A stretch of 64,000 bases of DNA from Lentzea nigeriaca (GTDB lineage Bacteria; Actinomycetota; Actinomycetes; Mycobacteriales; Pseudonocardiaceae), in assembly GCF_016907955.1 (NCBI RefSeq), contig NZ_JAFBCX010000005.1, positions 558,001 through 622,000 on the forward strand, in the 5' to 3' direction. Below the pieces are notes generated by a model. It searched no databases. It was not told where the DNA came from and saw nothing but the letters and a program-made list of their open reading frames with translations. A program made the position numbers and the translations under genes. Position 1 is the first letter of the stretch; each line of letters opens with the position of its first letter. This document shows, in pieces, positions 16,985-25,604 of the stretch.

Positions 16985-17163
16985 ACGGAAGCGCCAGGAC
17001 TCTCGTCCGATCCGTTCAGTGCGACAACCCAGAGTGCCGCAAGGTCATCATGCGGATCTGGATGTACCAGGGTCGGCGGCAGTGCGAGAACGTGTCGTGT
17101 CCGTGCGACAACGCCCACGAGGAAGCACTCAAGAAGCTCTACGTCGGCAGGCGTGTCAGGTAA
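16981..17163 (+). CDS. small four-cysteine zinc-finger-like protein
   Basis: This 60-residue basic protein contains QCDNPECRK and CENVSCPCDN, five Cys that could hold zinc. The Lys/Arg-rich ends suggest nucleic acid binding. It begins inside the preceding stop codon (ATGA). The family is not recognised. Confidence 0.55.
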   Translation: MNGSARTLVRSVQCDNPECRKVIMRIWMYQGRRQCENVSCPCDNAHEEALKKLYVGRRVR

Positions 17164-17194
17164 CAACCGACATGATCAAGGCGAGGCAGGGGAC

Positions 17195-17410
17195 ATGAAC
17201 GCAGTCGACACACGACGGATGCTCGCCATCATCGCGCCTCTGCTGATCCTGGCCGGCATCGTCGTCCTGAACATCGAGAGTGTGCCCCCAGCGTTCGGCT
17301 GGCCCTTCGCCCTAATGTTCTTCGCGATCGGCATCGGCCTGGGCGCTGGCGTGATCGTCAGCAAGGCCCGGGAGACCAGCGAGCAGATCCACCACGACCA
17401 AGCCAAGTAA
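17195..17410 (+). CDS. small two-helix membrane protein
   Basis: This 71-residue protein has two hydrophobic helices (AIIAPLLILAGIVVLNI and FALMFFAIGIGLGAGVIV) separated by a short Pro-containing turn, with a charged C-terminus. The ATG at 17195 follows AGGCAGGGG. It ends the small-gene run that starts at 16494. No family is recognised. Confidence 0.58.
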   Translation: MNAVDTRRMLAIIAPLLILAGIVVLNIESVPPAFGWPFALMFFAIGIGLGAGVIVSKARETSEQIHHDQAK

Positions 17411-17418
17411 GCGTTCCC

Positions 17419-17452
17419 GTGTTCCTCACACCCAGGGTGCGGAACGAGGAAC
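17419..17452. repeat. GTGTTCCTC inverted motif, copy 1
   Basis: GTGTTCCTC is followed after 13 bases by GGAACGAGGAAC. The same arrangement recurs at 24429-24469 and 25461-25494 within this element. Confidence 0.65.
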
Positions 17453-17852
17453 ACCCTGGCGGTATCCCCGTCCCCCCGCTCCGTGGCCGACCCACCCCAG
17501 GCAAAGCGGAATTGCGCCCGGACAGGTTTTCCACTTTGCCGTCCCGGTTGCTCAGCATCAAGCGTCCACTAGCGACGTTTCGCAGCCGTTTGCAACGGTG
17601 GCTGGTACGGGGGTTTGGGAGTTTTGTCAGCGCGCAAACGCGCCTTGCCCGGGGCGCCCACGTCAGAGGGCGGGCCCCGGGGTCACCCCCTACCCCTCAC
17701 CGCCGTGAACACGGGCGCCGACGTGAGCAGCCTTTTTGGGGACGCCCCCAAGAAGGTCACCCCTCTATAGAAGTTGTGAACCCCTCGCACCCCCGACAGG
17801 CCTTGCTCGGGGCGGCTAAAGGGTGGCGCCGAGGAGGGACACCCCGTGGTGG

Positions 17853-17907
17853 CCTAGTGCGGTGGCACCTCAGGTCTCCCGGCTCCTGTGGTGCCACCGC
17901 GGTTAGG
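17853..17907. repeat. long inverted repeat
   Basis: GCGGTGGCAC (17859-17868) pairs perfectly with 17891-17900, and flanking CCTA pairs with TAGG at 17904-17907 after a 2-base bulge. The loop is 22 bases. It could be a terminator for the leftward genes or a structured site for replication. Confidence 0.55.
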
Positions 17908-18022
17908 CGCTGGTGGGTCATCGCGTCGCGAGTGAGACTCAGCTCGCCACCATCACCCCCGGCTTGCTTCAGCCCCCGACATCTCGAGTACGGGCTGACT
18001 CGGGTGGTGTTGACGCCATGCT

Positions 18023-18232
18023 CTATGCGCCGACTGCCAGCACGGACGAGACGGGCACGGTCCAGACGACCGGGCCGGCTGCCGTGACGGTCCACGTCCG
18101 ACCAGCGGCGGCGGTCATGGTGCCTTGCAGGTCAGTGCCGTTGCTGAGCTTGAGCGTCACGCTCTGGCCCACGCGTGATGCAGCGCGGTTGATCAGTTCT
18201 CGGTCTTCTTCGAGTTCGAACTGCGAACGCAT
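18023..18232 (-). CDS. small hypothetical protein downstream of the tape measure operon
   Basis: This 69-residue protein begins MRSQFELEEDRELINRAAS and continues with a beta-rich part (VTLKLSNGTDLQGTMTAA). AGGAG lies 9 bases before the ATG. It is the last gene of the leftward run that includes the tape measure gene. The LSNG-D-GTM pattern resembles small beta-barrel folds, but no family is claimed. Confidence 0.55.
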   Translation of the reverse strand: MRSQFELEEDRELINRAASRVGQSVTLKLSNGTDLQGTMTAAAGRTWTVTAAGPVVWTVPVSSVLAVGA

Positions 18233-18271
18233 CTCAACTACTCCTGTCGGTCGGTCTCGGTCGTGTGGCGG

Positions 18272-18448
18272 TCACGCCACTTCGGGTCCGTCGCTGCTCT
18301 GCTGAGCGGTCGCGTGGCGGTTCAGCCAGGACTGTGCGGCCGTCCGGGCCGCGGGGTCGCCGAAGCGCTTGAGGGCCATGACACGGCCTCGGTTCGACGG
18401 CGTCGGGGGAAGCTGTTCGATCTCGTCGGGGGTGTACTGGCGGTCCAT
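18272..18448 (-). CDS. 58-residue hypothetical protein
   Basis: A short frame starts at the ATG at 18448 after GAGAGGG and encodes MDRQYTPDEIEQLPPTPSN, then RGRVMALKRFGDPAARTA, ending GPEVA. It fits between the 320-residue gene and the 69-residue gene with a 15-bp upstream gap and a 39-bp downstream gap. Codon use is like its neighbours. No family is recognised. Confidence 0.55.
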   Translation of the reverse strand: MDRQYTPDEIEQLPPTPSNRGRVMALKRFGDPAARTAAQSWLNRHATAQQSSDGPEVA

Positions 18449-18463
18449 GTCGTGCCCTCTCGG

Positions 18464-19426
18464 TCAGTTGTCGTAGGTGGTGGCCATGAAGTTCTGGCGG
18501 GGCCGTGTTGCGGTGTCGACCTGGTGGGCGCGGATCATGCGACTGTCGGGCTCGGGTGAGGCGTAGTTGCCGACGCCGTGCTTCTCAACGCGGGCCTGTC
18601 GCTGCTCGACGACCTCCATGCGCGCATTCACGTAGGCCTCTGTGGCCTGCCTGAGAGTGGGCATCCAGATCTTGAGGCCGGAGTCGAGCAGCATGACCAA
18701 ACGCTCTCGACTGTCCGGCCACGTGAAGGCGCGGCTGACCTCACCGTTTGAACGAACCTCGTCCATCCAGTCGGGGTTGATACGGTTGTAGTCGTCGATC
18801 TCGCCGCCGCGCTCCAGAATCTCGTCCAGATGGACGCGGCGCAGCTGTGGCATCGAGAGGTCTCCCAGTTCGACACTGGGCTTTCTGTTCTGCTCTCCGC
18901 CGCAGATGTTCACGCAGAGTTGACGCTGTGCCCTGCGAAGCGCGGCGTACTGCTCGCCGTACTCCCCGAGGCGCGCCCAGGCCTCCATCGGCGATTGGCC
19001 GCCATCGAGGACATCTTGAGCGGTCCTTGCCCCCTTGAGCCAGGGCAGGGATTGGCGGGCCCCTTCGATCAGTTCCTCGAGTGGCGCGACGAGGTAGCTG
19101 AGCGCTTTTGCGCTGCCGGTCATGATCGCGCTGTCCCTCTCCCCCTTCAGTTGCTCCAGGGCAGATTCGGTGATCGCCTTCTCGGCCTGCTGCATCTCCA
19201 CAAGCCGAGTCGCGTTGTAGGCCCTTTCGGCGAGGTCTCGCGGCCAGGGATCACCGGAGGTGGCGAGGGCCTTGATCTCTGCCGTCAGCGCGTTCCGGCC
19301 AGCGATTACGCCGTCGTGGGGTGCGATGGCGAGGTGCCGGACTCGGTCGACCAGGCGATCGATCGCCTTGTCGAGCTCCGTGATTCCGGGGATGGTCGCG
19401 AGTGCTTCACTCAAGTAGTCGCGCAT
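18464..19426 (-). CDS. hypothetical protein following the tape measure gene
   Basis: This 320-residue soluble protein is predicted largely helical, with long Ala/Glu/Arg stretches (for example VEMQQAEKAITESALEQLKG) that may form coiled coils. It starts 27 bp after the tape measure stop. In phages this position holds tail-tip or minor tail genes, but the helical composition does not look like a distal tail protein. Function is open; a phage-derived or element-specific protein is most likely. Confidence 0.65.
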   Translation of the reverse strand: MRDYLSEALATIPGITELDKAIDRLVDRVRHLAIAPHDGVIAGRNALTAEIKALATSGDPWPRDLAERAYNATRLVEMQQAEKAITESALEQLKGERDSAIMTGSAKALSYLVAPLEELIEGARQSLPWLKGARTAQDVLDGGQSPMEAWARLGEYGEQYAALRRAQRQLCVNICGGEQNRKPSVELGDLSMPQLRRVHLDEILERGGEIDDYNRINPDWMDEVRSNGEVSRAFTWPDSRERLVMLLDSGLKIWMPTLRQATEAYVNARMEVVEQRQARVEKHGVGNYASPEPDSRMIRAHQVDTATRPRQNFMATTYDN

Positions 19427-19453
19427 GGGTTGTCCTGTCGTTGTTGTGTTGGG

Positions 19454-22400
19454 TTATGCCCTGCCGCCGCGGTACCGCACTTCGCGGGCTTCGGCGTCCA
19501 TCGCGGAACTGATCCGTGCGTCGATCAACGTGCCGAACCCGTCGCTGTCCACGCGGAGTCGTCCCGTGATGGCGAGTCCGTCCAGGGTCATGGACTGGAC
19601 ACTGGGCGTAGGTGCAGCGGCAAAGCCGCCCTGTGCGTACCGGCGGATTAGCGCGAAGCCCATCCGCTGCGCCGTCTCGTCCAGCAAGGCCACCGAGCGA
19701 GACGACCGGTTGATCGGGATATACGCCTCGTCGTCTATGAGCCGGTCACCCGTGATCCTGAGCATCCGGGGAGGGAAGATCTGCGGGACACCCGCCTGGA
19801 ACAGCTTCGCAGCGGCGAGTCCGCCCTGTGCGAACCTCTGCGCCGGGATGATGTTTCCCAGGGCGTTCAGTGCGGCGCCGTACTGGCCCCGCACCGAAAT
19901 CGGGGCGCCGACCGCGTCGACGCGAACGATGATCCTCCGGTTGGAGTTGTCGGCGATGTAGCTGTCCAGCTGAGACTGTGCGGTGGCCGTGTTGGCCCTG
20001 ATTTCGACCTTGCCATCGGGCAGGGTCCGGACAGTGAAACCGAGGTCCTCCAGCTTCTTCTTCGCCTCGTCACTCAACGACCTCACAGTGATCGGCTTGT
20101 CCGCGGGAACCTTGTCCGCCAAGGCCTTTACCGCGATCAGCTCGGTCTTGGTCGTGTCCGATCCGGGAGTCGATACGATCATCTTGACGTTCTTGGGGAT
20201 GAGACCTGCTTTGTCCGCCAAGACCTCGGCTTCCTTGGCGCTGATGCCCATCGCGCCTGCGGCGCCGATGAACGCGTCCCGCGCTTCCTGCATGGCCGCA
20301 CGTGCCTTCGCGGTCGCGGCGGGAACATCGTCGCCCTGTGCGATTGCCATGTCGAACGTGCGTGCCGCGACTTCAGCCGTGTTGTCACTGAGGTCGCGCA
20401 GCATGTCCCGCAGGCGGCGCCCGTTCTCTGTGGTCAAGTTCAGGCCACCCTGGGCGTTGAGCAATTCCTTGCCCCAGCCCTTCGCCTTAACGGCAGCGTC
20501 CTGTGTCTCATCTCCGGTCAGCTTGAACGTCTCGTTGATGCGGGACAGTGACTCCTGGACACGTGACTGCGCTGCCTCCAGGCTGATCTCTCCGCCCGAC
20601 AGTGCGTCCAGTGCGGACTTCAGGCTGCGAACCCGATCCTCCGCGCTTGCGGTGTTGCTCCCAAACTCCTTGATCGCCTGACTGAGCGCGCGCCCAGACG
20701 AGGTCGCGTCTGTGAAGTGTGCCGTCCCGTTCTTGATCGCAGCGTCCAGTTCCTTGCTGTCACGTTCCGCCTCACCGAATCCACGGGCAAGGCGGTTGAT
20801 CTCGTCCAGAAGGTCCTTGGCGGCCTGGCCCTGCCCCGTGAGAACAGGAACAGTCGCCCCCTTGCCTGTGGCGACAAAGGAAGTGCTGGCCTTGATCACA
20901 CCCTCAAGCTGTGCCCGCAACCCGTCCAAGGCGGATCCCTGATTCAGGGTCGCGTCGGTGATGTCGTCCAGGGTGATTCCGAACTGCCGGGCGCTGTCAA
21001 CCACCTTCGTCTCGGTGTCGGCGATCTTCTCGTCCTGGAGGGCCTTCGCCTGTGATGCCCGGACGTTGGCATCGATCACACCGTTCGACTCCCGCAGAGC
21101 CTGGGCGAGGTTGTCGACGAACGACGCGTGACGGCGTGCAGCCTCCGCCGCTTTCTCTTGGGTTCCAGCAAGGAGCGAGAGACCGACGGACACAGCGCCG
21201 ATCGCGAGACCGAACGGACCACCCAGTGCGGAAACGAGACCGCCCGCCGCCGACTTCAACCCTGTCCCGGCAGCGGATGCGATTCCTGCGGCAGTGCCGA
21301 ACCGCTCCGCGCCTGCAGAGGCCTCCTGGAACGCTGAGCGCATCGCGCTGAGCGCGGGAGTCCGCTCGACCAGGGTCCCCATTGCTGCGCTCATGGTGCT
21401 GATGGGCTGGCCAGCGGCAGCTGCACCAGCGCGGACCGCCCCAACCTGATCGGTGAAGGACCGTGCTGCCGCCACGGCCGGAACGGTGGAGGTCCGGTAG
21501 GCGGCCATCGCTGCGGAAAGCTTGCCGACGTCCTGACCGCTCGCCGCCGCAAGTCCCTGCTGGACTCGCATCTCTCCGGCGAACTGGCGGAGACCGCTCA
21601 GCGCCGTCGTGTCACCGAGTGCTCGCTGCGCCACCCGGAAGGCCACCAACGCCACCACGGCGGACTGCACCGGTCCGGGAAGTTCCCCGAAGCCCCTAAC
21701 CAGACCGCCGATCAGAGATCCGACCGGAACCAGGATTGTGGACGCCAAGCGCAGCGCGTCGGTAGCGACACCGATTCCGGCACCAAGCGCCGACACGGCT
21801 CCATCGCCTTCGGCCGACGCCTCAGCAACGGCGCCGATCCCGACCGCAACGGGCTTCGCAGCGTCCACCACATTGCCGAGCGCGGCCGTGAAGTCCTGCG
21901 ACGCCTTGATGCCCGTGTTGAACAACTCGTTGAGCGGTCCAGCCGCGCCCTTGGCGAGCGGCGACACGAGGTCTGTCACGGCACTCTGGACGACCTTCGC
22001 TCGATCACCGATGGCGTCGGCAAGCTTCGGGCCGAACAGTTCGCCGGTCGCCACAGCAGTCTCGATGCCCTGGACGATTTCATCGTTCCAGCCCTCGATG
22101 TGCTCCGCCGCGGACCGGACCGCATCCTCAAGAGGGCCGTCGATCGCCTCGAAGATGCCGATTCCAGTGGTCTCGAGCTGACTCTTCAGACCCTCCCACG
22201 CACCACCAAGACCCTTGGTCTGTGCCGCCGCCACATCCGCCGCACCACCCGCTCGAGTGACCGACGTGGCCATGTCGTCGAATGCCTTCGCGCCCGTGGA
22301 CGCAAGGGCGGACGCGACAGTCATGCCTTCGTTGCCGAACGCGGTGGCTGCTGCTTCGGTGAAGGTGGCCTCAGTCAGGCGCCCCTTCGCCGCCGCCAAT

Positions 22401-23197
22401 TGTTCGGTGATCGCACGGAGGCCGACGAACTTGCCGGAGGCATCAAAGGCCTTGATTCCCAGGGTGTTCAGGGCTTCAGCGGCAGGCTTTGACGGCGCCG
22501 CCAGGGAGGCGATCATGCCTCGCAGCGACGTACCCGCCTGCTCACCCCGAATGCCCTGGGTGGCGATGAGGCCGATCGCCGTGGCCACGGAATCGATGTC
22601 CGCGCCCACGGTCTTCGCGACCGGACCGACGAACTTCAAGGCCGCAGCAATATCGACGACCTCGCCGGACGCGGCGTTGGCCGTGTTGGCGAGAACATCC
22701 GCGACATGCCCAGCCTCGGACGCGGCCAAACCGAACTGGTTGAGCGCATCCGACTGGATCTCAGCCGCTCGAGCAGCGTCGATCTGGGCAGCCGCCGCCA
22801 ACTGCAGGGTGCCCTTGGCCGCGGTCATCGCCTGGTCGACCGACAAGCCACCCTTGGCGAGCTCGGTCATCGCCGCGGCAGCATCAGCCGCGGACGTGGC
22901 CGGCAGGGTCATGTCCGCGCCCAGCTGCTTGGCCAGGTTGCCCACCTGAGTCATCTGCAGACCCGTGGCCTGGGTGACAGACTGCAGCGTGTTAAGTTGG
23001 CTTGAGTAGTCGACGCCAAGGCGGAGGACTTCCTTCAGGCCAACTGCCGCGACTGCTGTACCACCAGCGATCGCTACGCCCAGTCCCTTGCCGAACGCGG
23101 ATGCGATGCCCGTAGCAGGCTTCAGGCCCGCCATGAGCTTGCTAGGGAACTCCCGTGTATTCGGGACAACATCGATCTCGATCTTCCCCCCCGGCAC
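19454..23197 (-). CDS. phage tail tape measure protein
   Basis: This 1247-residue protein has the TP901-type tape measure core near residues 65-330, including QLGADMTLPATSAADAAAAM, LNQFGLAASEAGHVADVLAN and GIRGEQAGTSLRGMIASL. After it come hydrophobic Gly/Ala segments (near 450-510 and 660-690) and long helices, as in proteins that set tail length and form the DNA channel. The GTG at 23197 follows AGGAGG. It is full length with no stop or shift. No capsid, portal, terminase, major tail or baseplate gene lies in the element. Confidence 0.9.
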   Translation of the reverse strand: MPGGKIEIDVVPNTREFPSKLMAGLKPATGIASAFGKGLGVAIAGGTAVAAVGLKEVLRLGVDYSSQLNTLQSVTQATGLQMTQVGNLAKQLGADMTLPATSAADAAAAMTELAKGGLSVDQAMTAAKGTLQLAAAAQIDAARAAEIQSDALNQFGLAASEAGHVADVLANTANAASGEVVDIAAALKFVGPVAKTVGADIDSVATAIGLIATQGIRGEQAGTSLRGMIASLAAPSKPAAEALNTLGIKAFDASGKFVGLRAITEQLAAAKGRLTEATFTEAAATAFGNEGMTVASALASTGAKAFDDMATSVTRAGGAADVAAAQTKGLGGAWEGLKSQLETTGIGIFEAIDGPLEDAVRSAAEHIEGWNDEIVQGIETAVATGELFGPKLADAIGDRAKVVQSAVTDLVSPLAKGAAGPLNELFNTGIKASQDFTAALGNVVDAAKPVAVGIGAVAEASAEGDGAVSALGAGIGVATDALRLASTILVPVGSLIGGLVRGFGELPGPVQSAVVALVAFRVAQRALGDTTALSGLRQFAGEMRVQQGLAAASGQDVGKLSAAMAAYRTSTVPAVAAARSFTDQVGAVRAGAAAAGQPISTMSAAMGTLVERTPALSAMRSAFQEASAGAERFGTAAGIASAAGTGLKSAAGGLVSALGGPFGLAIGAVSVGLSLLAGTQEKAAEAARRHASFVDNLAQALRESNGVIDANVRASQAKALQDEKIADTETKVVDSARQFGITLDDITDATLNQGSALDGLRAQLEGVIKASTSFVATGKGATVPVLTGQGQAAKDLLDEINRLARGFGEAERDSKELDAAIKNGTAHFTDATSSGRALSQAIKEFGSNTASAEDRVRSLKSALDALSGGEISLEAAQSRVQESLSRINETFKLTGDETQDAAVKAKGWGKELLNAQGGLNLTTENGRRLRDMLRDLSDNTAEVAARTFDMAIAQGDDVPAATAKARAAMQEARDAFIGAAGAMGISAKEAEVLADKAGLIPKNVKMIVSTPGSDTTKTELIAVKALADKVPADKPITVRSLSDEAKKKLEDLGFTVRTLPDGKVEIRANTATAQSQLDSYIADNSNRRIIVRVDAVGAPISVRGQYGAALNALGNIIPAQRFAQGGLAAAKLFQAGVPQIFPPRMLRITGDRLIDDEAYIPINRSSRSVALLDETAQRMGFALIRRYAQGGFAAAPTPSVQSMTLDGLAITGRLRVDSDGFGTLIDARISSAMDAEAREVRYRGGRA

Positions 23198-23366
23198 TAC
23201 GACCGACCTCCTGCGGTCGAAGCGGGGGCTTCAGCGTGATTCGTTCGCATCCCTGCCTTTCCTGGGTGCCTTGTCCAACAAGGAAACGTGCAACTGCCGG
23301 GCATCGCTTCGTCCTCTCATGCTTTGCCCGGCAGGAGTGGAACGGTCAACCTAAAGCTTGGTGTAG

Positions 23367-23714
23367 CTATTGTCCTGCTTCGTCCACCTTGGACGGTAGG
23401 TGTGTGGCGATCTCCTTGAACGCCACCGTGATGTCAGTACCCGTCTCCTTGAGCAGTAGCTCGGCCGTTGGGGCGAGGAGATCCTCAAGGCACAGGCGAA
23501 GCGCGGCGGCGAGGACCATGCTCGTCTCCTCTGGCGGAAGGTTTCCGACAGCCTCGCCCAGCTCTGCCCTCAGGCAGTCCCGGTCGAGGCACAGCGCGCC
23601 GACGGTGAACGCCAGGCGCTGCGCCTGAAGCTCGACCGCGGCCGTGTCGACGACGCCGACCGGAAGCCCGGTCTCGTCGACAGTCGGGAGGACCCCGTAG
23701 TCTTCGCGGGGCAT
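23367..23714 (-). CDS. small acidic helical protein, paralogue of the next gene upstream
   Basis: This 115-residue protein begins MPREDYGVLPTVDETGLPVG and continues with VDTAAVELQAQRLAFTVGAL. The pattern D-x-G-x-P-x-G-x-VD followed by RLAF and a Cys/Asp pair also occurs in the 107-residue product just upstream, so the two probably arose by duplication. Its ATG overlaps the upstream stop by one base. It is the last gene of the excisionase-led run. Function is unknown. Confidence 0.62.
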   Translation of the reverse strand: MPREDYGVLPTVDETGLPVGVVDTAAVELQAQRLAFTVGALCLDRDCLRAELGEAVGNLPPEETSMVLAAALRLCLEDLLAPTAELLLKETGTDITVAFKEIATHLPSKVDEAGQ

Positions 23715-24037
23715 CACTCGCCGCCCGAGTTCTCGCCGTTTGCGATGTTTCGCAGCATGGTCCGTAGATCGAGACCCATCCTGTCCGTCACAACGAGCGT
23801 GGGGGCGAGGATCTGCTTCACCAGGATGGCGAGCGCTGAGCCCGCGACGTAGCCGAACTCGTCGACTCCCACCCGCGTGATGGTGTCGGACACCACCTGG
23901 TCTACGGCGTCCACGTCGGCACACGCCGCGGCCATCTCGAACGCCAGGCGCACGCCGGCAGTCTCGATCCGGTCCATGTCCACCATGCCGAGCGGAGACC
24001 CGTCGTCGTCAACCAGCATGTACACGTCGTCGCTCAT
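23714..24037 (-). CDS. small acidic helical protein, paralogue of the next gene downstream
   Basis: This 107-residue protein starts MSDDVYMLVDDDGSPLGMVD and contains GVRLAFEMAAACADVD, matching the layout of its downstream neighbour. It overlaps the 105-residue gene by 4 bp (ATGA). The first part could be a beta hairpin and the rest helices. No family is recognised; a phage-type accessory role is a guess from context only. Confidence 0.62.
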   Translation of the reverse strand: MSDDVYMLVDDDGSPLGMVDMDRIETAGVRLAFEMAAACADVDAVDQVVSDTITRVGVDEFGYVAGSALAILVKQILAPTLVVTDRMGLDLRTMLRNIANGENSGGE

Positions 24038-24351
24038 GCCGCCGCCTCGTTCGCCAGGACACCGCGCCACACGCGAAGTACGCCTTGGTGTCGTGACGGC
24101 CGATTGCTGATCGCGTAGCCGACGACATGAATTAGGCCTGCTTGCGAGGCGCGCCGGAACAGCGCGGGCACTAGGTAGGGGCTCGCCAGCGTGCGCGTGT
24201 CCTCGTCGAGCGCGGCGGTCACCGTGTCGGCGGTGAACGCCTCGCCGGTGGCGATCAGGTCGTCGATGACCTTCTGGATGACGCTTCGGTGGCCGCGGTG
24301 TGGGGCCTCGTCGCTGGCGACGACAGCTTCGATCGCCTCGTCGGTGTTCAT
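24034..24351 (-). CDS. small hypothetical protein coupled to the AAA ATPase gene
   Basis: This 105-residue protein (VIQKVIDDLIATGEAFTADT ... LVPALFRRASQAGLIHVVGY) has a helix-rich layout like a winged-helix domain of replication or loading proteins. The ATG at 24351 overlaps the ATPase stop by 4 bp. Its position right behind the ATPase suggests a replication partner, such as a loader or DNA-binding subunit; this is inference. Confidence 0.62.
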   Translation of the reverse strand: MNTDEAIEAVVASDEAPHRGHRSVIQKVIDDLIATGEAFTADTVTAALDEDTRTLASPYLVPALFRRASQAGLIHVVGYAISNRPSRHQGVLRVWRGVLANEAAA

Positions 24352-25604
24352 GCGGGGGTTCCTTCCCAAACGCCGCCGAGGATGTCCTTCTGGCCGATGC
24401 GGACGACGTTCTGATCGGTTTGAGGGTCGTGTTCCTCGTTCCTGGCACCAGGGGTGGGGAACGGGGAACGGTCTTCTTCTGCTGGCGTTCCTTGTTCCTC
24501 GGGAACACACTTGGTGTTCCGGGAACGCCATACGCGGAGTGCGTCGGTTGCACGTTGACTGGACCAGCGCGTGCGGGCTTTCACGTCCCTGACGCTGGTG
24601 GGTGGCGGATCGAGCTGGTCGAGCGTTGCCAGATCGGCCGGGCTTACTCCATCGAGCTTGGCCGCGTCCCCTACCTGCGGGGCACGGATCGACCACTCGA
24701 TGCGTCCGCCACTGCTGTCCATCCGGAACAGGCCGGCTACCGGTTCGGCGCGACCTTCCGCTGGCGGACAGTGGCGACGTAGACCGCCATGACGGTCCTT
24801 GTTGACCGCGATGTACGCAGAGCCAGCGCGACCAGGAGCGGCCTGTTCATTGATCGTGACCCGAAGGGACACGCCGCCGATCGCTCTGCGCTTAGCTGCG
24901 GTACCAGTCGGCCCGTTGCCGTGACTCTCAGGGTTTTTGGACAAGTGGTCGATCACTACAACTGCCGCACCTGCCATCGCCAAGGGCTTCAAAACCAGGG
25001 CGTGGGCGATGGTGAAGTCGTCAGGGCTGTTACTGCTCAGCCGCAACAAGGGAAGCAACTCGCCGATCGAATCGACGCCCGCGAAGTGCGGTCGCCACGC
25101 CTTCGCATCGGCAACCACAGCAACGAGGTGCGCTCTGTCCTCGGGTTCCACGAACCTGAACCGGTGAGGGTCAACCAGGATCGACTCGTCGACACCCATG
25201 TCCATGAGACGAAAGACCACGGCGTGCACGCCGTTGTGGTCAAGGTCCACGAACAGCACGTTGAAGCCATCCATCAGGGCTTCCGCACACCCAGCCAGGA
25301 GGATCCAGGTCTTCAGCGACTCAGGAAGCCCGTAGAGGGTATTGACCTGTCCTGGGTAGAACAGCGCGTGTCCATCGCTACGGCGCAGGAAGGACGGCGT
25401 AGGAGGATCCGGGAGTCCGCCAGCCAAGAGGGTTGCAACGTCTGCGTAGAGAGGCGTTCCGTGTTCCTCGCCCCCTGTGTCAGGAACGGGGAACGTGGCG
25501 CTGGCGGTTGCCGCACCGCCCTCTCGCACTGGAGAGTTGGCCTCGAGTACCTCGTTTGCCCACGCCTCGTCAAACACCTGACGACCGTTGCTTTCCTCAC
25601 TCAC
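24348..25604 (-). CDS. AAA ATPase, RepA-like replication helicase type (AAA_25)
   Basis: This 418-residue protein resembles RecA-fold RepA/AAA_25 ATPases of actinomycete phages and plasmids. The nucleotide loop reads YGLPESLKTW, with Leu where the usual Gly stands. A Walker B-like VVVIDHLSKNP follows, and the middle stretch NVLFVDLDHNGVHAVVFRLM is typical. The C-terminal third is a low-complexity linker encoded over the GTGTTCCTC repeats. The GTG at 25604 overlaps the upstream stop by 4 bp. It probably unwinds or loads at an element origin. Confidence 0.8.
   Translation of the reverse strand: MSEESNGRQVFDEAWANEVLEANSPVREGGAATASATFPVPDTGGEEHGTPLYADVATLLAGGLPDPPTPSFLRRSDGHALFYPGQVNTLYGLPESLKTWILLAGCAEALMDGFNVLFVDLDHNGVHAVVFRLMDMGVDESILVDPHRFRFVEPEDRAHLVAVVADAKAWRPHFAGVDSIGELLPLLRLSSNSPDDFTIAHALVLKPLAMAGAAVVVIDHLSKNPESHGNGPTGTAAKRRAIGGVSLRVTINEQAAPGRAGSAYIAVNKDRHGGLRRHCPPAEGRAEPVAGLFRMDSSGGRIEWSIRAPQVGDAAKLDGVSPADLATLDQLDPPPTSVRDVKARTRWSSQRATDALRVWRSRNTKCVPEEQGTPAEEDRSPFPTPGARNEEHDPQTDQNVVRIGQKDILGGVWEGTPA
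24429..24469. repeat. GTGTTCCTC inverted motif, copy 2
   Basis: GTGTTCCTC (24429-24437) and GGAACGGGGAAC (24458-24469) face each other within the 3' part of the AAA ATPase gene. A related but rearranged GTTCC/GGAAC cluster follows at 24487-24526. Confidence 0.65.
25461..25494. repeat. GTGTTCCTC inverted motif, copy 3
   Basis: GTGTTCCTC (25461-25469) and GGAACGGGGAAC (25483-25494) have the same 34-bp span as copy 1. This copy lies in the 5' part of the AAA ATPase gene. Confidence 0.65.

Larger units (their letters stand above)
17411..18022. other. 612-bp non-coding stretch with inverted repeats, possible origin
   Basis: No supported gene lies here. It holds one copy of the GTGTTCCTC inverted motif (17419-17452), a large hairpin (17853-17907), and several C-runs. 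Opposing gene runs converge on it. It is the largest non-coding space in the element and so the best candidate for a replication or transfer origin; this is inference. Confidence 0.45.

Noticed and set aside
23198..23366. Small gene between the tape measure gene and the paralogous pair
   Set aside because: No frame with a ribosome site was found in these 169 bp; it is probably promoter or leader for the tape measure gene.
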